DNA from: Chlamydoabsidia padenii
Lineage: Eukaryota; Mucoromycota; Mucoromycetes; Mucorales; Cunninghamellaceae
DNA length: 64,000 nt
Assembly (NCBI GenBank): GCA_025330725.1
Contig: JAIWND010000020.1
Coordinates: forward strand, 1 to 64,000
Direction: 5' to 3'
Below are positions 57,403 to 64,000 of this stretch, piece by piece. The notes below the pieces were generated by a model, which was not told where the DNA came from, made no database searches, and saw nothing but the letters and a program-made list of their open reading frames with translations. Within the stretch, counting starts at the first letter, position 1. Each line of letters opens with the position of its first letter. The position numbers and the translations under genes were made by a program.

Positions 57403-58379
57403 ATGGCTGAAGCATCTTCCACTAACACACCATCTGGTCTTCCTAACAATGGCAAGGCAGCTAACGTCAAGTTAGTTTTATTAGGTAAGAAAAAAAAATA
57501 AAGGAAAATAATTATTTGTTATTGGAAAAAAGAAAGGTTGTTTATCATCCAACTTGGTAACAACATTCTTCTTCATCTAACTCTTTCTTCTCTCTTTTAG
57601 GTGAATCTGCCGTTGGTAAATCAAGTCTTGTCTTACGTTTTGTCAATCGTGAATATGCTGAAAACAGGGAACCTACCATTGGAGGTAAGTGTAATGAACT
57701 AGCCAGCCACACAAAGAATACTAATTAGATGTATACACTTTAGCGGCATTTTTAACTCAAAAATGTCATCTCAACGATCGTACCATCAAATTCGAAATCT
57801 GGGATACTGCTGGTCAAGAACGGTTCCATTCCTTGGCCCCCATGTATTATCGATGTGCTCAAGCTGCTGTAGTGGTTTATGATATTACCAAATCAGTAAG
57901 CACGACACATCTTTTTTTAAAAAACAAACAAACTCAACCAAGCTTTTTTCTTTCTTTCTTTCTTTCTTTCTAGGCAACGTTAGAAAAGGCGAAATCTTGG
58001 GTAAAGGAATTACAACGTCAAGCGAATCAAGATATTGTGATTGCTTTGGTTGGGAACAAAGTGGATCTCGCTGATGAAGAGGAACGACAAGTACAAACGG
58101 AGGATGCCAAAGCTTATGCTGAAGAAGCCGATTTACTCTTCTTTGAAACATCGGCCAAGTCAGGTCTTAACGTGGATGCTGTATTTGCCGCCATTGGTAA
58201 AATGATCATGATGGCCATTTTTTAGTACTCACTCTTTTTATATACATATATATCTTATAGCTGAAAAAATACCTTTGGAATATATAATGTCTAATCGAAA
58301 TGGTGGTCGTCCTTCTGGATCAAACCGTGTGGAATTATCTCAACCTTCTACTAAAACCAGTGGATCCTGTGCCTGTTAA
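57403..58379 (+). CDS. VPS21: Rab5-family small GTPase (YPT51/VPS21-like)
   Basis: A GTP-binding switch of early endosomes controlling fusion and vacuolar sorting. Five exons (57403-57484, 57601-57684, 57744-57895, 57974-58196, 58261-58379) give 219 residues. Motifs: [16 protein letters not shown] (P-loop), EPTIGAAFLTQ (switch I, the TIGAAF of Rab5), [20 protein letters not shown] (switch II), ALVGNKVDL (NKxD), [12 protein letters not shown] (SAK), and the C-terminal GSCAC prenylation end (C-x-C). The first 20 residues are a Ser/Asn-rich extension. Rab5 usually has YYRGAQAA; here Gly is Cys (YYRCAQAA), a small change. The first intron is about 116 bp. Confidence 0.95.
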
Positions 58380-58563
58380 ATGGACCTCTCTCTTAACTAT
58401 TATTTACTAGTGCTATATATTCATACCCATTCCCTTCTTTCTTATCCCCCCTTCCCCTTTTATGTCTCTGAAATAAAATAAAAACCCCTCCTGACTCCGA
58501 CTTTGACCCTCTCTCTTTCTCTCTCTTTTTTTTTAAAAAAAAAGAATCTGCCTCACATTCAAA

Positions 58564-58941
58564 ATGGAAGACGGCAATGATACTACCTTCTCAACTGTAA
58601 GTAATAACTATTGCAAAAAAAAAAAAAAAAATAACTATATTCTAACTCGAGTCTTCTTTATAGGATACTATCCACGCTGTGATGAAGTCTGTTTGGAAAG
58701 ATCCTCGAACCAAGTGTAATGCCCAAGCCCTCCAACTCTCCGCTGAATTCTTCAGACTCTTTACAATAGGCAAGTTCTTAAAAAAAAAGGGCAACTGATA
58801 AGACTTGCTCACTTTATAACATCTTTAATAGAGGCGATCCATCGAGCTTCTGAAGAAGCCCAACGACAAACTGACACTGATAATGAAGTCCAATTAGAAC
58901 ACTTAGAAAAGATCTTGCCACAACTCATGTTGGATTTTTAA
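58564..58941 (+). CDS. MHF2: CENP-X / MHF2 histone-fold protein
   Basis: A small histone-fold subunit that pairs with CENP-S (MHF1) at kinetochores and in Fanconi/FANCM-type DNA repair. Three exons (58564-58596, 58664-58769, 58832-58941) give 82 residues, the normal size. Pattern: DTIHAVMKSVWKDPRTKCNA, QALQLSAEFFRLFTIEAIHRA, SEEAQ and the end LEHLEKILPQLMLDF, which is the characteristic CENP-X C-terminus. The second intron uses a GC donor. It lies 184 bp downstream of the Rab5 gene on the same strand, with a CT-rich promoter and no sign of cotranscription. Confidence 0.85.
58770..58831 (+). other. GC-AG intron 2 of CENP-X
   Basis: The donor is ATAG/gcaagt and the acceptor taatag/AGGCG. It restores RLFTIEAIHRA. 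The alternative GT two bases into the donor motif (gcaa/gttc) gives a stop seven codons later. Confidence 0.85.
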
Positions 58942-59046
58942 CATTCCCCTCCCCGCCCTTCAACCACACATAGTATAGGTTAACATTTGTTTGTTTATTG
59001 ATTAATTAATAATAATATGATTATTCTAAATAAATTAAATGTGGTA

Positions 59047-59322
59047 TCATTGTAGATTTGCAGCAACAACAGGATACCGCAAAAGATAATCCACCCGACA
59101 TTGTAAATGATATAATTGATATTTCAGTAGCGCGTTTTCTTCATATACCCGGTTACGTTGTTTATTTGCTTTAAAAAGTTGTTCCTGAGCCATAAACAGT
59201 TCGTTCAACTGGTCTTGGTGTTCTTTAAGTGATGGTGGGCGCTTCTTTTCATTGGGTTGGTGGTTTCCTTGCAGTGATTTGGTATAATAGCCATGTCTTC
59301 TGGATCCATGGTCGTCATTCAT
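59047..59322 (-). CDS. Small coiled-coil protein, unknown function
   Basis: A single-exon frame of 91 residues from ATG 59322 (MNDDHGSRRHGYYTKSLQGN) to 59047. The N-terminal third is polar and basic. Residues about 30-78 form a strong heptad-like helix (LKEHQDQLNELFMAQEQLFK, ANKQRNRVYEENALLKYQLY), then HLQCRVDYLL and a hydrophobic end. There is no signal peptide. The promoter box GAATTTGAATTCCCCGC lies about 90 bp upstream, which supports a real gene. The family was not recognised. It could be a scaffold or regulatory subunit. Confidence 0.55.
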   Translation of the reverse strand: MNDDHGSRRHGYYTKSLQGNHQPNEKKRPPSLKEHQDQLNELFMAQEQLFKANKQRNRVYEENALLKYQLYHLQCRVDYLLRYPVVAANLQ

Positions 59323-59406
59323 TTGCTGTAATATAGATGTGGAAGAAGAGTGAAAGACCAGGGGAAATAGTGGGTGGAAAGGAAAATCATCGAAAATAGG
59401 TCATCT

Positions 59407-59423
59407 GAATTTGAATTCCCCGC
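59407..59423. promoter_or_regulatory. GAATTTGAATTCCCCGC box upstream of the coiled-coil gene
   Basis: About 85-100 bp upstream of the start at 59322. Read on the minus strand it is GCGGGGAATTCAAATTC, the recurrent motif. Confidence 0.4.
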
Positions 59424-60419
59424 ATAGGCCGTCATCATCACAAAGTGTTACACACCTTATTCCAATGATAAACAGATGATTCATGTAATCTCTCTGTTGT
59501 ATCTAATGAATATGTTCATTTGATAGCAAATACCATCCAAGTGACTCTTCGCCAGTATGTATTAGCAATGCTTTTATGTTTTATAGTTAACCATCATCAT
59601 CTTCTTCTTTTCTTGGTTTAGGGGTAGCTTATTCAATTATAAATATAGATATCGATACGAGTCTACCTATTTCTTATGTCATAGTGATAGGGTAATATGA
59701 TCAAAGAATATATATACATATAATAGATTGGGTAGCTTTACAACTTGACTTGAGACTTTATGGTTCATAAAAAGTCGCCTTGTTATGCATTTGAACAAAA
59801 ATGTCATTAGGAACAACTGACATAGCCTGGACAAGTGACAAAAAAGAAACCTCGGCGAAAGAAGAAGAAAAAAGCACACCGGAGTTTTAAATGGAATTCA
59901 TGCAAAAATCCTCGGATTCCCTCAATGGATGTGGCTATGTCAAGAGCAAACGGTCTCTGTACCTAATAAAATCAAGAGAGACCTGCAGCATGAAACCTGA
60001 TCTTGTCCAAGTTATCTTTGACTTTGATACAGGCCTGCGCCAAAAGACAATATCTACAGAAGTGAGACAAAGTATGTATTCCCCCGCCCTCTATTATATC
60101 AATGTAACAAACTAGGCAACTGTAAGACCCCTTTTTAGATTTGCTACCCATCATCATCATCGTCTAAAAAACCAAACAAGACCATCCTACCATTCATTCT
60201 TTTCCCATCCTGTTTCTTCCCAGCTATAAAGACTTACCAATCATTTTAACTAGACTACATTGATCCCCATCCTATAAAACGTCATAGACAATTTAAAAAA
60301 AAAATTGGACAATCTACGGTCTTTATTTTCATTTCCCTAAAGGCAACAAGGAGACTATGGATAACTAGTAAAGGTTTATAAGGGAGCCCAGTTCGTGTGT
60401 ATCAAGAGGTGGTGTCCAT
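59424..60419. other. No gene seen
   Basis: About 1 kb of AT-rich DNA with short frames only. Nothing recognisable on either strand. Confidence 0.45.
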
Positions 60420-60698
60420 CTAGTTCTTCTTGACCAAAAGATCTTCCTTAGTTTGAGCAGCAGAGAAATCCCATTTACGCTATTACCGTCATTAAAAAGT
60501 TAGTCTTGTTATCATTCTTTTTTTCATTTTTGAACTTACATCAGTAGCATAGGAGAGGATGGTCAAACCGACAGGAATGGCTACACCCCAGAAAAGAGTA
60601 CGTCGAGTGGTGCGTTGGTTCCATTTGAAGTAAAGGTGAGTGTTTTCACGAAGATGTGCCCATCGTTCAATAGCAGGATCGGTTCGAAGTCCACCCAT
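60420..60698 (-). CDS. Complex I accessory subunit, NDUFB4-like
   Basis: A single-span accessory subunit of mitochondrial NADH:ubiquinone oxidoreductase, in the membrane arm. Two exons (60698-60540 and 60479-60420) give 72 residues. It starts MGGLRTDPAIERWAHLRENT and continues HLYFKWNQRTTRRTLFWGVA. One hydrophobic segment (residues about 35-50, TLFWGVAIPVGLTILSYATD) and a charged C-terminus (KEDLLVKKN) follow. DPAIERW-x2-RE and the FKW-x-Q-TTR pattern match the fungal NDUFB4/B15 family as I know it. It has no cleavable presequence, typical for the group. The palindromic promoter box is about 110-130 bp upstream. Confidence 0.8.
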
Positions 60699-60809
60699 GT
60701 TGATTAAATAATGTCGAATTCGAAAAAAAAAACAAGGAAGGGAATGGGAAAATTGTTTTTTATTAGAGAGAGAGAGAAAGACCCCCCGCTCAAGTCACAA
60801 AGACTTAAA

Positions 60810-60828
60810 GTCGGGTTGAAATCCCGAC
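60810..60828. promoter_or_regulatory. Perfect GTCGGG-TTGAAAT-CCCGAC palindromic box
   Basis: GTCGGGTTGAAATCCCGAC is the cleanest example of the recurrent promoter motif. It lies between the divergent NDUFB4-like gene (start 60698) and the unknown acidic gene to its right, so it may serve both. Confidence 0.5.
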
Positions 60829-61034
60829 AATGTAGTGCTTCTTTTTTGACATGAAGAACCAAGGAACCAAGGTAGTCTCTATCATACGTGCCACTAACTC
60901 TGTAGAATACTCAATGTTTTTATTTGGACTGGTGATAGAATTCTTGGATTCACATGAGAAAATTATCTTCACCATTGGAAGTAAGTAAACCTTCCTCATT
61001 AACAGAAACATGTATATTAACCTTTATTAAATAG

Positions 61035-62068
61035 AAAGACTTTGACAGTGATATTGAAGATGGGGATCAAGAATCTATAGAAGGCGACACTAATGATTCT
61101 ATCGAAGGGTACAATAGCGATCCTATTGAAGATGCATCTGACGACTCGATTAAACAGGCGGATGATATGGAGGAAGCTATTGATAACGATCTAGACGACG
61201 ACGACCACGACGACCACGAAACGGACAATCATAAGACATTTAAACCTTTCAAAGCCTTGGCGGGTTTGGATCAATGGCGACCGGACTCTTCAGCTCGATT
61301 CCACACTCGACATAAAAGTGCCTTGGAACATCAATTGGAGGCGATCGAAAAGGAAGAAGACGACGACTATGACAATGATTCTCTAAGTACTGTGTTATCA
61401 TTGGATGATGATGATGATGATAATACCACCGCACCCAACATTAGTAACGACTCTTTATACCAACAATCTCAGGATACCCATCAACCACCACCACTCTCAT
61501 TCATTCTCGACAAGAATCAGCATACCAATTACAAGACACATTTGCCTATCAAAGAGTAAGTCCTCCCTGTTTCTCTCTCTCTCTCTAACTCTTTATATAT
61601 ACTAGAGGTGGACTGGCATCGATGGCATTGGATTGCATAAATCAAGAACTCGTCACATTCCAACAATGGCAAACATCAATGAATATTGAAAGTAATAAGG
61701 TGATAGGACATGTAGGAATGATAGTAACAAACCCCTTTTCTAATTGTCTAGTGGCAAAACATGGCTCGATATCAAGATTCTGTGCACAAACGGGGGGTCG
61801 ATTATGTCGTTTGGTGGAATCCTGGCAAGAAGGTGGACTCCTGTTTGGTTGGTGTGTGGATGACGACGACGACGATCCATCACCTTTTCTTTGCCTATTT
61901 TCCACCGCCTATATGAACGCACCACATCACAGCATTGCCACTAAACTCATCAAGGCATCTCGGATTGGTTTATGGCCCCCGTGGACAAATGTGGCGGTAC
62001 CTATGGACGGGAAAGAAGATGTGTATGTACATATAATCACAAAATTTAGGATGGATGACCTTTTGTAG
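61035..62068 (+). CDS. Acidic protein of unknown function, 5' exon unresolved
   Basis: Two secure exons (61035-61555 and 61606-62068) joined in frame give about 327 residues. The first is strikingly acidic, with imperfect DSIEGD/DSIEGY/DPIEDA repeats and later runs of five to seven Asp. It contains a basic-aromatic stretch LDQWRPDSSARFHTRHKSAL. The second looks globular: FQQWQTSMNIESNKVIGHVG, MIVTNPFSNCLVAKHGSISR, GRLCRLVESWQEGGLLFGW, FLCLFSTAYMNAPHHSIATK, SRIGLWPPWTNVAVP. An in-frame stop directly precedes 61035, so a first exon is needed unless translation starts at 61167. The ATG at 60851 opens a long protein-like frame, but its obvious donor (60981) leaves the wrong phase; donors near 60872 or 60932 would fit. 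Family not recognised. Confidence 0.65.
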
Positions 62069-62998
62069 TATAGTTGTTTGGCTTTTTTAAAACTTGATTA
62101 ATAAAAAGAATATATGTAGGATGACTTTATTGATTTGGCTAATTCAACAAATGATGACTGTAAATTATCTACTAAAAGCCTAATACTTGACGTTTGAATG
62201 ATGAGTAGAGACCTAGTAAGTGGGGGGGGGGCTCCATTGTCCTGACCATTGTGTTCAGGCATCAACGGGCAGAAAAAAAAAAGCTCTTAAATATTCACAT
62301 AAACGATCTTTTCCCCTCTTGTTGGTCTTTTGTACTCCCCCTCTCTTTGGTGTGGAGATCAATATGATGTTGAGATAATGTAATCCATGTTGGGACACCC
62401 CACTTTCTAGGATCGGTTAGGAGGGTCCTTCCTCTCTTCCAGATTTTCAAACAGCGAACCGAGGCGATCAAGACATAAAAAGTAAACGAAACAAAACCAA
62501 AAAAAAAAAAAAAAAAGAACCGATCAACTGGATCATTCCTTGTTTGTACGGGTAAGCGAAGTAGAAAGATATTTCATGCAGAACTGGGTATTTCACACGG
62601 AAGGGTATTAAAAAACATTTAATGAGGAAAATCTGTCACTCTTTGTTACCCCAGATTACAAAAGTAATTTCGGGTCATCCATGTTTTCAGGTACAAAGGA
62701 GTGAGTGTATTTATTCGCACCACACACTCTATAGTGAGAGGGAGGGGGGAGACAGAGAGGAATGCTCCTGATTAGATTGAAGATGAACATATTATGATCC
62801 ATTCACTCTCTTCTTATGGATAACTTTACATGGAATCCATCTCATATTTGGTAACCCGACCGAGATGAGCCAAAGATTCGAAAATACCTGTCTATCTTTT
62901 TTTTGGGGGTGTGTGTGGGGGAGGCGGTAAAGTACTAGATTTTGATTCTCTTATATATAGTGTACTTCCCCCCCCACCTTCTTCTTTTCCTCTTTATC
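62069..62998. other. Intergenic, no gene seen
   Basis: About 0.9 kb with G and A runs (62222-62230, 62498-62516) and purine/pyrimidine-rich tracts. It is probably the promoter region of the Myb gene. No reading frame is convincing. Confidence 0.5.
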
Positions 62999-63777
62999 AT
63001 GCCAGCTTCTTTTGGATCTTTCTCTGTATTTAAACAAGATGGTATTCGTCAATTCTATTGCCGATGGACTCCAAAAGAAGATGATTTACTAATAGATGCT
63101 GTCAAAAAGTATGGTTGCCATAGATGGTCATTGATTGCTCAAACAATTCCTGGTCGAACACCTGCTCAGTGCTCGACTCGATGGCACGGTGCATTAAAGT
63201 AAGGCACTATAGTAAAACTCCACCCCATCTCACATTCCCCTTTTCTAGCACCAAAGTACATAAAGGAAGATGGTCAGCGGATGAAGACAAAGTATTGCTG
63301 GAGGCCGTCAAAAGTTACCAAAACGACAATAACAACACTATGCCGTGGAATGATATCGCTCAACATATTCCTAATCGAACAGGAATCCAATGTCAATCGC
63401 GATGGACCGAAGCACTTGATCCAGCAGTACGTAAAGGACGTTGGACCAAGGATGAAGATGCATCATTACGTCAAGCCGTTTCACAAGTAGGGTGTTGTTG
63501 GATCCGTGTGGCGGGATGTATTCCCAGTCGTACCCAACGTCAATGTCGAACGAGATGGAATCAGATCAAGAACACTCGGCGATCCACTAAAGAACCCACA
63601 CCTATTCCTGCTATGATTATTCCCGCTTCTGACTACTCAGTTCCCATCACCGAATCGTCAATCACTATTCCCAAGGACCCTTTTCATTTTTTACTCGATC
63701 ATCATCATCTTCCTTCTTCCTTCCTCACCACACCTGGTTTATCAAATCACTTGGATGCTTGGTTTTATGGACACTGA
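62999..63777 (+). CDS. Three-repeat Myb-like DNA-binding protein
   Basis: A nuclear DNA-binding protein, probably a transcription regulator. Two exons (62999-63198 and 63249-63777) give 242 residues. Three SANT/Myb repeats are seen. R1: RWTPKEDDLLIDAVKKYG ... WSLIAQTIPGRTPAQCSTRW. R2: GRWSADEDKVLLEAVKSY ... WNDIAQHIPNRTGIQCQSRW. R3: GRWTKDEDASLRQAVSQVG ... WIRVAGCIPSRTQRQCRTRW. The evenly spaced Trp residues and the R-T-x2-Q-C-x2-RW recognition helices resemble animal and fungal 3R-Myb/SNAPc190-type proteins. R2 has a five-residue Asn-rich insertion. The C-terminal 60 residues are Ser/Pro/His-rich, without a recognisable domain. The intron lies at the R1/R2 junction. Confidence 0.88.
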
Positions 63778-64000
63778 CATACATTCATTTACTTTACATT
63801 CTTTTGGGTCACTAGCTCCGACTTGCTTTTTTTTTTATTACCTTAATGTATCCCTTTTTATATATGTATCATTTAAATAATTCTAATAAACAATCATGAT
63901 TCTATTGAAACAAAAAAAAAGCCACGATATGACTTCCTACTGTAAGCAGTTGAGTAGCCCCTGTTTATTATAAAATACGAAATTGTCTCACTGCATATAG
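63778..64000. other. 3' flank of the Myb gene
   Basis: AT-rich with AATAAACAAT near 63885, a plausible poly(A) signal. No further gene before the window ends. Confidence 0.4.

Overview
This window is nuclear DNA of a filamentous fungus, most likely Mucoromycota (Mucorales-type). The evidence is short (about 50-100 bp) GT-AG introns inside nearly every conserved gene, AT-rich intergenic DNA full of homopolymers, fungal orthologues (GT15 mannosyltransferase, GH125 mannosidase, a PKA catalytic subunit ending in DPFSGF, short RAD52), and degenerate coding fragments of the kinds I associate with expanded mucoralean repeat families. I found no prokaryotic operon, CRISPR array or rRNA. The species cannot be named from the sequence alone.

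Layout. 1-2640: no gene seen. 2640-10150: repeat-rich. It holds a decayed lineage-specific gene, a MULE-type DNA transposon with about 100-bp terminal inverted repeats and a multiply broken transposase, one short intact membrane-protein gene, a Helitron-type helicase remnant with exonised zinc knuckles, and a Harbinger-like element carrying a TAC microsatellite. 10262-12736: RAD52 and adenosine kinase, convergent. 13.6-16.4 kb: a C2H2 zinc-finger fragment, a retropepsin-like remnant and a MITE copy. 16465-22400: METTL16-like methyltransferase, mitochondrial aspartate aminotransferase, a secreted Cys-rich peptide and a GT15 mannosyltransferase. 22.7-27.6 kb: a decayed Fanzor/TnpB-like gene and a second MULE fragment. 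27651-29394: a SET-domain gene. 29.5-32.7 kb: decayed ORFs of unknown type. 33082-37263: GH125 mannosidase, another MITE copy and an enoyl-CoA hydratase. 37.3-43.2 kb: a large MULE-like element whose downstream half encodes a ubiquitin-protease-like domain, then another decayed lineage-specific gene. 44412-63777: gene-dense, with an EI24-domain protein, DNA ligase I, a small unknown protein, a sugar transporter, PKA catalytic subunit, a NAB2/ZC3H14-like RNA-binding protein, a Rab5 GTPase, CENP-X/MHF2, a coiled-coil protein, complex I NDUFB4, an acidic unknown protein and a three-repeat Myb protein.

The genes are housekeeping and not an operon-like pathway. Genome maintenance (RAD52, LIG1, CENP-X) and Golgi/secretory glycan processing (GT15, GH125) recur, but I would not infer a cluster. 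The most notable signals are: five introns with GC-AG termini (donor gcaag) among about 66 hand-modelled introns; a repeated palindromic promoter-like box (core CGGG-n-TTGAAAT-n-CCCG) upstream of many genes; a four-copy TIR-bearing MITE family; two MULEs sitting just upstream of start codons; the transposon-borne ubiquitin-protease-like domain; and the Fanzor-like RNA-guided-nuclease remnant. All exon boundaries were read by eye and checked for reading-frame continuity and family conservation; no search was run.
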